Assembly (NCBI GenBank): GCA_902567095.1
Contig: CACFLG010000010.1
Location: 1-45,347, forward strand
Direction of reading: 5' to 3'
Source: an uncultured OM182 clade bacterium
GTDB lineage: Bacteria; Pseudomonadota; Gammaproteobacteria; Pseudomonadales; Azotimanducaceae
Length of the DNA: 45,347 bases
The position numbers were made by a program, and so were the translations under genes. Of the stretch, positions 24,809 to 33,997 are shown in pieces (within the stretch, counting starts at the first letter, position 1; each line of letters begins with the position of its first letter). The notes below the pieces were generated by a model. The model did no database searches. It was given only the letters and a program-made list of their open reading frames with translations, and had not been told where the DNA came from.

Positions 24809-26176
24809 CTAAAAATTGATCGTTCTTCCAAACGCAGACAAAACTGATTCGTGCATCGCTTCTGATAGTGTTGGATGCGGAAAGACTGTAGCCATCAAAT
24901 CTGCTTCGGTAGTCTCAAGACTCATAGCTACGGCAAAACCCTGAATCATCTCTGTAACTCCAGGACCAATCATGTGTGCCCCCAAAAGCTCTCCAGTCCC
25001 CTCATCAAAAATGGTTTTTATCATTCCATCTGTGTCATTAATAGCGACCGCCTTACCATTTGCTAGCAATGGGAAACGCCCCACTTTTATGGGCCCTTGC
25101 TCAGAAGCAACACGCTCTGTTAAGCCTATGCTTGCGACCTGGGGATAACTATAGGTGCATCCAGGAATACGCTCTTTTTTTAACGGCAAAGGCATTTCCC
25201 CGGCAATGACCTCGGCACAGATCGTGCCTTCATGGCTAGCTTTATGAGCAAGACAGGGAGCACCACAAACATCGCCGATAGCAAAGATTCCATCGACACT
25301 AGTCTGTTGGTATTCGTCCACTGAAACAAAACCTCTCTGAAGTTCTACGCCCAATTGGTCGAGTCCCAATCCTTCGATGTTCGCCTCCACCCCTACCGAG
25401 AGGATAGCTGCATCGAAAGTTGCGTTAGATCCATTTATAGACGCCACTAGTTTATTTTTTTTCTTCTGAAGAGATTCAATCCCTGTTTCTGTCAACACTT
25501 TAATGCCCTGCTCTGTAAAAGAGCTTTTCGCCATTTCTGCAATCTCTGGGTCTTCAGCGGGTAAAATCTGTTTCATCATTTCGATTAGAGTTACATCTGA
25601 TCCCATTGATCGATAAAAACTCGCAAACTCAACTCCGATAGCCCCCGCACCAATAATTAGCAAGTTCTTCGGGATAAAGCTTGGAGTCATTGCTGCTCTT
25701 GCCTCCCAAATCAGATCGCCATCGGCTTGAATATGAGGAAGATTTTTTGCAATTGCGCCCGTCGCCAAGACGATATTTTTACAATTAAAAATTTGCTGAC
25801 CAACCAAAACGGTGTTCTTATCTTTTAAACGCGCATCTCCAAAGAAAACGTCGATCTTATTTTTTTTCATTAGGTGACTGATTCCCCCAGACAACTGCCC
25901 AGCGACATCACGAGACCGCTTAACCATCTTTTTTAGATTAAACTTAGGTTTTCCTAATTCAATCCCAAGAGACGCAGCCGATTCCGCCTCTCTTATGACG
26001 TCAGCTGCATGCAACAAAGATTTTGTCGGAATACATCCCCAGTTAAGGCATACCCCTCCCAACTCTTCTCGCTCGATAAGGCCAACCTTCAATCCAAGTT
26101 GGGCAGCCCTGATAGCACTTGTATAACCGCCAGGCCCACCGCCAATAATCAAAACATCAAAATTTAGTTCTTCCAC
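24809..26176 (-). CDS. lpdA: Dihydrolipoyl dehydrogenase (E3)
   Basis: A 455-residue flavoprotein that re-oxidises dihydrolipoamide on E2 with NAD. Visible are the FAD motif IGGGPGGYTSAIRA, the redox-active disulfide in GGVCLNWGCIPTKSL (Cys-x4-Cys), NAD-binding GAGAIGVEFA, the second FAD motif GIFAIGDV, and the His-Glu dyad in the interface segment FPHPTLSEAMHE. It starts at GTG 26176 with GGAG upstream, 8 bp after the E2 gene. It is the dedicated E3 of the adjacent complex; a second lpd for pyruvate and 2-oxoglutarate dehydrogenases is expected elsewhere. Confidence 0.95.
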   Translation of the reverse strand: MEELNFDVLIIGGGPGGYTSAIRAAQLGLKVGLIEREELGGVCLNWGCIPTKSLLHAADVIREAESAASLGIELGKPKFNLKKMVKRSRDVAGQLSGGISHLMKKNKIDVFFGDARLKDKNTVLVGQQIFNCKNIVLATGAIAKNLPHIQADGDLIWEARAAMTPSFIPKNLLIIGAGAIGVEFASFYRSMGSDVTLIEMMKQILPAEDPEIAEMAKSSFTEQGIKVLTETGIESLQKKKNKLVASINGSNATFDAAILSVGVEANIEGLGLDQLGVELQRGFVSVDEYQQTSVDGIFAIGDVCGAPCLAHKASHEGTICAEVIAGEMPLPLKKERIPGCTYSYPQVASIGLTERVASEQGPIKVGRFPLLANGKAVAINDTDGMIKTIFDEGTGELLGAHMIGPGVTEMIQGFAVAMSLETTEADLMATVFPHPTLSEAMHESVLSAFGRTINF

Positions 26177-26184
26177 AAAATCTC

Positions 26185-27603
26185 CTATACCAGCAGCCGA
26201 TAGGGAGCTTCTAGTAAACTTTTAACTTCTACAAGAAACTCTGCCGCAGGAGCACCATCGAGCGCTCGGTGGTCCCATGTCAGAGAAAGGTTCATTTTTT
26301 TTGACTTAACAATTCTTTCCTCTTCCCAATCCATTCCGTCATATAGCCGATTTACACCCATAATCCCGCTTTGAGGATGATTGATAATAGGGGTAAAAGA
26401 ATCGACTCCATACATACCCAATGCCGATACCGTAAAGGTGCCTCCGGCGTAATCGTCAAGGCCCAGCTTTCCTTCTCGCGCGGCCTTCGCTAACCGAGAG
26501 GTTTCCGTCGCAAGTTCTTTGATAGAAAGCTTATCTGCATTTCTAACCACAGGAACTACAAGGCCCTCAGGCAAAGCGACGGCCATACCGACATTCACTT
26601 CCTCAAGAAGAGCGATTTCTTCGAAGGAAAATCGGCTATTCATCATAGGGTGGGACGTTAAGGCCTTCGCACACGCTTTGATTACAAGATCTGTATACGT
26701 AGGCTTCACACCCAAAACCGCCCATTCTTCAACCAAACCAGAGCGCATTTTTACTGCATCGTTCATGATGACTTCCATATCCATCGATAGTTGCGCGCTC
26801 TCCATAAGGCTCTGATGCATTCGGGTGGCAATGGTTTTGCGCATGCCTTTCACAGGCAAGACGTCTCCAGGATTAGGACCCGACCCTAACTCGGCGGTTA
26901 CCAGTGATCCCGATGATTGAGAATCTGCAGCTTTGGAGGCATTCTCTATGTCAGACTGAATGATCCTCCCACCTGGCCCGGTCCCAACAATAAGAGACAG
27001 ATCAATTCCTCTATCCTCCGCGAGTTTTTTGGCTAAAGGACTTGCTTTGAAACTGGTTTGGCGAACTGGCTGGACTGTCGTGTTTTCTCTTTTCGAGCCT
27101 GCAAGAGCCTCTATATCACGCTCAATAATTCTTCCTGCAGGGCCAGATCCTGAAGCCATTTGAAAATCAAGCCCTAACTCTTTAGCCAACCTTCTAGCGG
27201 CGGGAGACGACTTTACGCGGCCATCCGAAGTAGCTTGAACAACCTGCGGTTCAACCACTTTCTCGGGTGTTTCTTTAGATTTTTGAATCTCTATAACGTT
27301 TTCATCAGTGGGGGTTTCTGGACTAGTCTTATTGTTGCTTTTGCCCAGATCATCTGGGATCTCCTCGTTGGCCTCAAAGATATAACCTACTACGTCTCCA
27401 GGCTTTAGCGTGACTCCGACTTCAACCCCATGCTTTACGACCCCATCGTATTCCGCGTCTACATCAAGATTGACTTTTTCAGTTTCCAGCGCGTAAACCA
27501 ATTCTCCTTTTTTTACCTCGCCCCCATCCGGAATAAACCACTCGGAAACCATTCCCTCGGTCATGGACATTCCTACTTTCACTAAGTAGATCTCTTTCGG
27601 CAT
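26185..27603 (-). CDS. acoC: Dihydrolipoamide acyltransferase (E2) with two subunit-binding domains, AcoC-like
   Basis: A 472-residue E2 core of a 2-oxoacid/acetoin dehydrogenase complex. It has one N-terminal lipoyl domain (about residues 1-78, lipoyl Lys43 in ETEKVN), then two peripheral-subunit-binding domains at about 131-167 (SSPAARRLAKELG...GPAGRIIERDI) and 185-222 (ASPLAKKLAEDRG...GPGGRIIQSDI). The catalytic acetyltransferase domain spans about 248-472, with active-site motif DHRALDG. Two binding domains in one E2 are unusual. It lies between acoX and lpdA; ATG 27603 has GGGAG upstream. The acyl group transferred (acetyl from acetoin or another) is not certain. Confidence 0.93.
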   Translation of the reverse strand: MPKEIYLVKVGMSMTEGMVSEWFIPDGGEVKKGELVYALETEKVNLDVDAEYDGVVKHGVEVGVTLKPGDVVGYIFEANEEIPDDLGKSNNKTSPETPTDENVIEIQKSKETPEKVVEPQVVQATSDGRVKSSPAARRLAKELGLDFQMASGSGPAGRIIERDIEALAGSKRENTTVQPVRQTSFKASPLAKKLAEDRGIDLSLIVGTGPGGRIIQSDIENASKAADSQSSGSLVTAELGSGPNPGDVLPVKGMRKTIATRMHQSLMESAQLSMDMEVIMNDAVKMRSGLVEEWAVLGVKPTYTDLVIKACAKALTSHPMMNSRFSFEEIALLEEVNVGMAVALPEGLVVPVVRNADKLSIKELATETSRLAKAAREGKLGLDDYAGGTFTVSALGMYGVDSFTPIINHPQSGIMGVNRLYDGMDWEEERIVKSKKMNLSLTWDHRALDGAPAAEFLVEVKSLLEAPYRLLV

Positions 27604-27620
27604 CTTTGCTCCCAGTTACT

Positions 27621-28605
27621 CTATGTAAAAAAGCCGCGACTAGCGGCAAGCTCCATTGTTTTCGTCACGTCCAGCACGCTCGGACCGTCTCGCCCAATCG
27701 ACATTTTAACGACCTGACCAGCTTGGATTTCTCTCTCTCTTTCTCCATCAAGCGCCAAAACACAAGGACCGGCAAATTCGATAGAGTCCGTAAAGTCCAA
27801 TCGTTCAATAGATTTCACAGTCAAACTCTCATATAAACCCGGTGCAATGGGCGCACGGACCTTAATTTTACCGCGATTATTTAGAATTAAATATAGGCCA
27901 TAGTCTTCCTCTCCATAAAGCGGCTGTATCAGACCGCCAACGGAAGTCATACCTACTGCTGTAGGCTCCGCTCGAGTGAGAAAAATTCGCTCAATTACGT
28001 CCGCATTTAAAAGGGCGCGACTACCAATAAATTGATCTCTGGTAACTACCGCATCAATGAGCGCTATATCTGCCGCTTCGCCCTCGATTTCGATATCTAT
28101 AATCTTTACCTTATTTAAGACCTCCTCAGAGCTAACACCGCCACATGCAAGCGCGCCCAGAGCTGATCCCGCTACGGTAGCTTCAGCGAGCCGCGGAAAA
28201 ACATTATTTGTTCCAGTCGAAAGAGGCAACAATGACGCGTCTCTCCAACCCTTAACAAACGCCCGACTGGTCCCGTCGCCTCCCAAGATCAGATTTGCAA
28301 TCGGATCTTGATCTCGCATCGCCGCGGCACCTCTAACAGTATCCAGCGCAGAGGCTGTTTTGATGCAAGGAACCACTGTGACCTCTAATTTTTCTTCAAG
28401 CTCTTCGAACGCCCCCCCCAGCGATATTATGAGAATCATCTAGGAAGGCAAACTTATTGGCGCCCGCATTGAGGGCGCCAACCAAGGCTCTCCTTACTAT
28501 CGCGGATTTTTCTCGGTTATCAAACACCGACGCTTTGGCGACTAGACGACGAACATCTTTGCCAGAAGCTGGGTTAGCAATGATACCTATGGTTCTTGAA
28601 CCCAA
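27621..28605 (-). pseudogene. acoX: AcoX-like NAD-kinase-fold protein, split by a one-base frameshift
   Basis: Two overlapping frames encode one AcoX protein. The first, from TTG 28605, has GIIANPASGKDVRRLVAKAS and reaches FAFLDDSHN. The second (27621-28439) continues with AFEELEEKLEV, LGGDGTSRA and STGTNNVFP, the ATP-NAD-kinase-type GGDG and GTNN motifs. The frames meet at a run of eight G (minus strand; C8 at about 28412-28419). Removing one G joins them into 327 residues, the expected length. AcoX is always found with acetoin dehydrogenase genes but its reaction is not settled. The break may be a sequencing error, a slippage site or a true lesion. It sits between E1beta and E2 genes. Confidence 0.85.
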
Positions 28606-28618
28606 AAATCAATCCAAA

Positions 28619-29620
28619 TTAGAGCGCTAGAGTTTCTTTGACTTTCGCTACAATGGAATCAGCATTGGGGATATAAATCTGCTCCAGAGCTGGACTGAAA
28701 GGCACAGGAGAAAAAGGAGCGGCAACTCTCATGACTGGCGCATCTAAGTAGTCGAAGGCCTCTTCCTGAATTTGCGCACTTATTTCACCGCCAATACCGC
28801 CAAATTTTACTGCCTCGTGGACAACTAAAGCCCTATGAGTCTTCTTAATTGAATTTACTACCGTCTCTGTATCAAACGGCTGAACACTTCTCGCATCTAT
28901 AACTTCTGCCTCTATCCCAATTTCCTTAAGTTTTTCGACTGACGCGATCGCTTCATGAACCATACGCCCAAAGGCTACGATAGTCAGATCCTTGCCTTGA
29001 GTCCTAACGCATGCTTCTCCAAGAGGAACCTCGTAGCTGCCTTCTGGAACTTCCATAGTCATTGCCAATGAGGCCTTGTTCAAAACAACGAAGACAGGGT
29101 TATTATCTCTGGTTGCCGAGATGATCATCCCTTTTGCGTCATATGCGTCAGATGGCATTACCACTTTCATCCCTGGCAAATGGGCTAACCATGCTTCTAG
29201 GCTTTGGGAGTGTTGAGCTGCAAGACTGCCTCCTGCTCCTCCCATTGTCAGAACGGTTACAGGAAGGGTCGCTTTCCCTCCAAACATGAATCGCATCTTC
29301 GCCATTTGGTTCGCGATTTCATCCATGCACTCACCAACAAAATCCATAAACATCAAGTCAATGATTGGTCTACAGCCTGTCGCGGAAGCTCCGACACCGA
29401 GGCCCATTATTCCTTTTTCTGATATTGGGGTATCAACAACTCGATCTTCTCCGAATTCTTCTAAAAGACCCGTGCAGTAACCGTAAACGCTACCTGCAAT
29501 GGCAACGTCTTCCCCTGCTATAAACGCGTCTTTCTGTTCTCGCAACACCTCTCTTATCCCTTCGTTAATTGCCATAACGTAGGGAAGTTCACGTCCAGGT
29601 TTATTCTCAGCTTCTGACAT
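28619..29620 (-). CDS. acoB: Acetoin/2-oxoacid dehydrogenase E1 beta subunit
   Basis: A 333-residue transketolase-like beta subunit that completes the thiamine diphosphate site of E1. It has REVLREQKDAFIAGEDVA, DTPISEKGIMGLGVGAS (the catalytic Glu follows the usual pattern) and the C-terminal domain VIDARSVQPFDTETVVNSIKKTHRALVVHEA. It starts 3 bp after the E1alpha stop. Length and motifs fit AcoB/PdhB. The AcoX gene between it and E2 makes acetoin dehydrogenase the closest named match, but related complexes act on other 2-oxoacids or diketone-type substrates. Confidence 0.93.
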   Translation of the reverse strand: MSEAENKPGRELPYVMAINEGIREVLREQKDAFIAGEDVAIAGSVYGYCTGLLEEFGEDRVVDTPISEKGIMGLGVGASATGCRPIIDLMFMDFVGECMDEIANQMAKMRFMFGGKATLPVTVLTMGGAGGSLAAQHSQSLEAWLAHLPGMKVVMPSDAYDAKGMIISATRDNNPVFVVLNKASLAMTMEVPEGSYEVPLGEACVRTQGKDLTIVAFGRMVHEAIASVEKLKEIGIEAEVIDARSVQPFDTETVVNSIKKTHRALVVHEAVKFGGIGGEISAQIQEEAFDYLDAPVMRVAAPFSPVPFSPALEQIYIPNADSIVAKVKETLAL

Positions 29621-29623
29621 TTT

Positions 29624-30625
29624 TTATGTCTCCTCGTTATATACGTTATCAAGCAATTCTTCTGGCAAAGGATAAGGTGAGTCATTTGCAAAAGCGATCG
29701 CTTCTTCTATGTCCTTGTTTATCGCATTATGAACATTTTCTATCTTTTTCTTTGTCATTACGCCTAGTTGAACAAGTCGTTTTTCAAATGCCTCTATAGC
29801 ATCTTTATTCTTCCATTCCTCGACTTCCTCATCGGTACGATAGTTCAGCCCCATACCCCTCACACCCACGTGATCGTAATATCTGTAAGTTTTACACTCG
29901 AGCAATGTAGGGCCGCCACCTTTTCTTGCCCTTTCAATTGCTTCTCCGGCAGCTTCATACACTGCCATAACATCCATCCCATCGCAGATTACTCCGGGCA
30001 TCCCGTAACCAGAGGCTCTATCGGCCACATCAACGATTGCTTGGTGCCTTGATTGGGGCGTATATTCACCGTATCCATTATTCTCGCAAACAAAAACACA
30101 TGGCAATTTGTACAAGGCAGCCATATTTGCGGCCTCGTGCACGCTACCTTCGTTAGAGGCGCCATCGCCGAAAAAAGCAACCGAAACATTTTTGTTCTTT
30201 TTGAATTTGTTTGAAAATGCTGCTCCCATGGCTATTGGTGGCCCGCCGCCTACTATGCCATTTGCACCCAACATACCTAAATCCATGTTGGAGATATGCA
30301 TACTCCCCCCTTTGCCTCGGCAATACCCCGTTGATCTGCCAAAAAGCTCAGCAAACATAGGCTTAAATTCGCCCCCTTTCGCAACCAAGTGGCCATGGCC
30401 CCTATGGGTTGAGGTAATCCAATCTTTGTTCGACAAGTGTTGCATGACCCCAGAAGCAACCGCTTCCTGACCAACATATAGGTGGAGAGCTCCAGGGATT
30501 TTCCCGTCCTCCATCATCTTCCCAGCACTCTCTTCAAATCGTCTTATCCGCACCATTTTTCGGTGAAGTTCTTGCAAAACTTTTGGCGAAGGCACGCTCG
30601 TCTTTACATTTTTCTTTTTTGCCAC
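29624..30625 (-). CDS. acoA: Acetoin/2-oxoacid dehydrogenase E1 alpha subunit
   Basis: A thiamine-diphosphate-dependent E1 alpha subunit. Motifs are RRFEESAGKMMEDGKI, HLYVGQEAV, STHRGHGH, and the TPP motif GDGASNEGS...NMAALYKLPCVFVCENN. The frame is open to an ATG at 30700, but a strong AGGAGG (30635-30640) precedes a TTG-GTG pair at 30628/30625. The extra N-terminal residues are not family-like, so I place the start at GTG 30625 (TTG 30628 is equally possible). First gene of the minus-strand operon E1alpha-E1beta-AcoX-E2-E3-acyl-CoA ligase-VOC-SDR. The order of the first five genes is that of an acoABXCL cluster. Confidence 0.92.
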   Translation of the reverse strand: MAKKKNVKTSVPSPKVLQELHRKMVRIRRFEESAGKMMEDGKIPGALHLYVGQEAVASGVMQHLSNKDWITSTHRGHGHLVAKGGEFKPMFAELFGRSTGYCRGKGGSMHISNMDLGMLGANGIVGGGPPIAMGAAFSNKFKKNKNVSVAFFGDGASNEGSVHEAANMAALYKLPCVFVCENNGYGEYTPQSRHQAIVDVADRASGYGMPGVICDGMDVMAVYEAAGEAIERARKGGGPTLLECKTYRYYDHVGVRGMGLNYRTDEEVEEWKNKDAIEAFEKRLVQLGVMTKKKIENVHNAINKDIEEAIAFANDSPYPLPEELLDNVYNEET

Positions 30626-30788
30626 CAAGGAAAACCTCCTAAACCTGTTGTTATAAACGGGAGCAGGCAAGACTATACCTGATTCTTCCCGCCAAGACAT
30701 GCATTAACCATGGTCTGCTGTGTCGCTCCCATTTTTTGACACGAAGCAAACAGCTCTCTTAAATCTCGATTCCGAAATTTTTACCACG

Positions 30789-30817
30789 TTGCAAATTCAA
30801 TATCCAGCCGATAGTCT
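30789..30817 (+). promoter_or_regulatory. Possible sigma-70-type promoter for the Rieske operon
   Basis: TTGCAA (30789-30794) and TAGTCT (30812-30817) are separated by 17 bases, about 27 bases before the Rieske start region. The match to consensus is moderate and no mapping data exist. The 218-bp space between the divergent aco-type operon (start 30625) and the Rieske gene must contain the promoters for both and any regulator site. Confidence 0.3.
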
Positions 30818-30843
30818 TAAAGGATAAGGGAAGACAAGGGAGA

Positions 30844-32112
30844 ATGATGATGGGGATGAGCGTCCAGGAAATAGCAACCCTAAAAAAGTTGATGGAGTAC
30901 GAGGCGTCGCGAAAAGAACCGCCTAAAGGCTTTCCCTCGCTACCCGATATTCCGGCGGGACGCTATATTGATCCTCGTTTTTTTGAGCTAGAGAAAGAAC
31001 ATATTTGGAAAAAATCCTGGTTGTTTGCGGCTCATATCGACGAAATCCCGGATCCCGGTTCCTACATGCTCTGGGAGAACGCCGGACAGCCAGTCATTAT
31101 CGTTCATGGTGACGACGGTGAAGTCTACGCTCACTACAACACCTGTCGACACAGAGGAGCTCCGATCGTTACGGAAAGTTCAGGAAGAAAAATCAGGCTT
31201 ACCTGTAAGTATCATGGCTGGGTTTATTCCCACCAAGGCGAATTGCTGTCTGTTCGTGATCCTGAAGACTACCGCGATCTTGATTTTTCCTGTAGAAGTC
31301 TCATCTCTATTCGCTGCGAAAGGTTCGGGAACCTAATTTTTGTAAATTTTGATGATGATTGTGTTAGCTTGAGAGAGTATTTAGGCCCAATCGCCGAGGA
31401 ATGGGAAGAATTTCAGTTCGGAAACGTCCGTCTAGCAGCTCGACATTCTTTTGTTTTGGATTGCAATTGGAAAATTGCGATGGAAGCTAATACTGAGGTC
31501 TACCACGTACCAAGTATTCATCCGCACACGGTTGCTCCGGCGTTAGATCATAGGCGAAATGTCAACACGTTCTATCCTCGGGGGCATGGTCGCATGGTCG
31601 CCCCGCGTCCCGCGGGAGCGAACTCCGCAATAGAACTCCCCCAGGAGGATTTATTGCCTGAAATCAGCACAGTTGGAGAAATAGCGCGGACCTGTACTCA
31701 GTCCTATGGGATTTTCCCAAACTGGGTCTCTCCTCTGGGAGAAAGGGCGATTCCCCCTTTACTTTTTTGGCCCTTAAGCATTAACAAAACGTTGTTTGAA
31801 GTTTGGACGATGGCTCCTGACTGGGGAGAGGCGCCAGCCCCAGATTATTGGACGGAGAACAACGGAGAAAATCTCAATATGGTCCTTCGTGAGGACACCG
31901 AGTTCGGTGAATGGATACAAAAATCGATGGAGTCGCATGGCTTCCGTGGTGTCCCTCTCTCTTATCAGGAGGCAAGAATTTATCACTGGAATCAGGAGGC
32001 AGATAAAATAATTGGACCAGAAAATATCCCTGAAGAACTTCAAGTAAAACAAGTAATGGGAGACGAATGGGTCTACCCTAATGACCCCAGAGTAGCATTA
32101 GCGCAAGCCTGA
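30844..32112 (+). CDS. Rieske-type ring-hydroxylating oxygenase, alpha subunit
   Basis: A 422-residue oxygenase. The Rieske [2Fe-2S] domain has CRHRGAP (C-x-H) and CKYHGW (C-x2-H). The mononuclear-iron catalytic domain has EANTEVYHVPSIHPH with two His, preceded by the bridging-Asp/Asn region. Overall it resembles the alpha subunits of RHO dioxygenases and monooxygenase-type demethylases. No beta subunit, ferredoxin or reductase is adjacent, so a homotrimeric (KshA- or carnitine-oxygenase-like) form with a reductase elsewhere is likely. Several ATGs (30844, 30847, 30853) are possible starts. The next gene overlaps its stop by one base. Confidence 0.93.
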   Translation: MMMGMSVQEIATLKKLMEYEASRKEPPKGFPSLPDIPAGRYIDPRFFELEKEHIWKKSWLFAAHIDEIPDPGSYMLWENAGQPVIIVHGDDGEVYAHYNTCRHRGAPIVTESSGRKIRLTCKYHGWVYSHQGELLSVRDPEDYRDLDFSCRSLISIRCERFGNLIFVNFDDDCVSLREYLGPIAEEWEEFQFGNVRLAARHSFVLDCNWKIAMEANTEVYHVPSIHPHTVAPALDHRRNVNTFYPRGHGRMVAPRPAGANSAIELPQEDLLPEISTVGEIARTCTQSYGIFPNWVSPLGERAIPPLLFWPLSINKTLFEVWTMAPDWGEAPAPDYWTENNGENLNMVLREDTEFGEWIQKSMESHGFRGVPLSYQEARIYHWNQEADKIIGPENIPEELQVKQVMGDEWVYPNDPRVALAQA

Positions 32113-33296
32113 TGCCTCCGCTCGAAGGAATCAAAGTAATAGAGCTTGGTGTAATGATTGCTGTCCCCGCTGCGACTTCCAATCTTGCTGGGCTTGGTGC
32201 TTCAGTGATTAAAGTTGAAGACACCAGTTCAGGAGACGAACTTCGAAAGTATGGCAGCACTCGAAATGGAATGAGTGCATGGTTTGCTAATGCTAACTCC
32301 GGGAAACGCTCCATATCGGTAGACTTAACCACAACAGAAGGAAAAGAAATCCTATGGGATTTATTGGCTACGGCCGATGTATTTATTCAGGGGTTTAGAA
32401 CTGGGGTTACAGAAAAGTTAGGTTTCAGCTACAAGGAAGTCTCTAAAAAGAACCCTAGGATAATATATTGCTCCTCAACAGGCTTTGGGGAAACCGGCCC
32501 TTACAGCGATCTCCCTGCTTATGACCCGATCATTCAAGGACTCTCAGGCTGGGCTGGAATTCAGCTAGTAGACAACAATCCAACACTACACAAAACAATG
32601 GTCTCGGATAAAACCGCGGCTATGTACAACATTCAGGCGATTCTAGCCGCTCTCGTTCAACGTGCTTCCACAAGCAAAGGGTGCTTTATCGAAGCGTCAA
32701 TGCTTGACTCAAACATCATGTTTAATTGGCCAGATGTAATGATGCAATGTTCACTGCTGGAGGAGGACAGCGTAAACCTACCCAACTTGCTAGAGAGCTA
32801 TCGCCTGTACCGATGCAAAGACGGATTCGTCACTGTATCACCGGGAACGGATAAGCAATGGAATTCATTTTGTGACGCGTTTGGAGCAACTCAAGAGAAG
32901 AAGGATCAAAGGTTAGTAACTAGTAAGGATAGAGCAAAGAATATCGAATATTTTTTTAACTCAATCGCGCAAATTGTCTCGAACCTAGATAGGTCAACGG
33001 TCGTGGGAAAATTAAGAGAGGTCGGCGTCCCGGCCGGACCGGTATACTTGCCGGAAGAGGTGAAGGATGATCCACAGGTAAAAGCGAGACAAACCGTTCG
33101 AAAAAATAGTCACAAAATAATTGGCGAATTCCTAGGCCCGAAGCCGCTCGCGTCTATGTTCGGTGAAGATATAAGTCTAAGCGACGCGCCGCTGCAAGGG
33201 GAACACACTCTCGAAATTCTGAGCGAGCTAGGGTACTCAAAAAACATTCAAGGAGATCTCTTAGAAAGAAGTGTAATTATGAAAAGCGAATCCTAG
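32112..33296 (+). CDS. CaiB/BaiF class III CoA-transferase
   Basis: A 394-residue family III CoA-transferase that moves CoA between acyl-CoA and a free acid in the cytoplasm. Visible are AATSNLAGLGASVIKVED, NANSGKRSISVDL, FIQGFRTGVTEKLG, TGFGETGPYSDLPAYDPIIQGLSGW, and the catalytic Asp in TMVSDKTAAMYNIQAILAAL. The start ATG overlaps the Rieske stop by one base (TGATG), so the two genes are coupled. It likely activates the Rieske product or substrate acid as a CoA ester; the donor/acceptor pair is unknown. Confidence 0.93.
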   Translation: MPPLEGIKVIELGVMIAVPAATSNLAGLGASVIKVEDTSSGDELRKYGSTRNGMSAWFANANSGKRSISVDLTTTEGKEILWDLLATADVFIQGFRTGVTEKLGFSYKEVSKKNPRIIYCSSTGFGETGPYSDLPAYDPIIQGLSGWAGIQLVDNNPTLHKTMVSDKTAAMYNIQAILAALVQRASTSKGCFIEASMLDSNIMFNWPDVMMQCSLLEEDSVNLPNLLESYRLYRCKDGFVTVSPGTDKQWNSFCDAFGATQEKKDQRLVTSKDRAKNIEYFFNSIAQIVSNLDRSTVVGKLREVGVPAGPVYLPEEVKDDPQVKARQTVRKNSHKIIGEFLGPKPLASMFGEDISLSDAPLQGEHTLEILSELGYSKNIQGDLLERSVIMKSES

Positions 33297-33384
33297 AATT
33301 TTAAAGCACATAAAAAAACAGGAGTTGGACGAATCCAATGACACTGATATTCTCTAAACCAAAAACTTCTAGTGGGGAAAGTCT

Positions 33385-33978
33385 ATGGCCCGAATAAGTA
33401 AACTTAATATCGACGAGTGGGATCCTGAGCTACGCGAGTTGTCCAGGGCAGACTCTGCCACACCTTTAGAGCAGGGCTTAACTCGAATGTTCGCTCATTC
33501 TCCCGAAGTCGCTAAAGGCCTAATGGCTTTCGCAGGGAGACTAAAGATTCACAGAGAGCTGCCAGAGAGGATGGTAGAGTTAGTGAGATTACGAGTAGCT
33601 TTTCATAATCAATGTCGGAGTTGTATGGCTATTCGCTACAAAGATGCGATCGAGGATGGGCTGACAGAAGATTTAGTATGTTCTTTAGAAAAACCAATGG
33701 AAGCAGATAACCTCTCAGATGCCGAAAAAATAGCCATCAAATACGGAGAATTGATGGCAACGAACCACTTATCAGCGGATGACGCTATCTATGAAGAGCT
33801 GAAAAAACACTTTACCGAAAAACAGGTTGTCGAGCTTGGAATGACAATCGCTTTTTTCGTTGGATTCGGTAGGTTAGCTGCGACCTGGCACATGACAGAA
33901 GAATTGCCCGAGGCATTTCAGGAATTGGGCACGGAAACCATTTCTCCATGGGGCGAAGACTCCATAGAAGTCAGATAG
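33385..33978 (+). CDS. Carboxymuconolactone decarboxylase/AhpD-like protein
   Basis: A 197-residue CMD-fold protein. The helical core has ELVRLRVAFHNQCRSCMAIRYKDA, with the C-x2-C pair and following Arg that is the AhpD-like redox site, then AEKIAIKYGELMATNH and ELGMTIAFFVGFGRLAATWHM. The Cys pair suggests a peroxidase or thiol-redox role rather than lactone decarboxylation. It is 88 bp downstream of the CoA-transferase and 84 bp upstream of the SDR, probably in the same operon. The frame uses Cys, not UGA, at the active site. Confidence 0.87.
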   Translation: MARISKLNIDEWDPELRELSRADSATPLEQGLTRMFAHSPEVAKGLMAFAGRLKIHRELPERMVELVRLRVAFHNQCRSCMAIRYKDAIEDGLTEDLVCSLEKPMEADNLSDAEKIAIKYGELMATNHLSADDAIYEELKKHFTEKQVVELGMTIAFFVGFGRLAATWHMTEELPEAFQELGTETISPWGEDSIEVR

Positions 33979-33997
33979 CTATTTTAAAAGAGGAACA

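Noticed and set aside
28396-28400. UGA ending the first AcoX frame read as selenocysteine
   Set aside because: The frame has already left the AcoX sequence before the UGA; the homology continues in the other frame after the G8 run.
33610-33640. AhpD-like CRSC motif as a selenoprotein site
   Set aside because: Both positions are ordinary Cys codons; there is no UGA in the frame.
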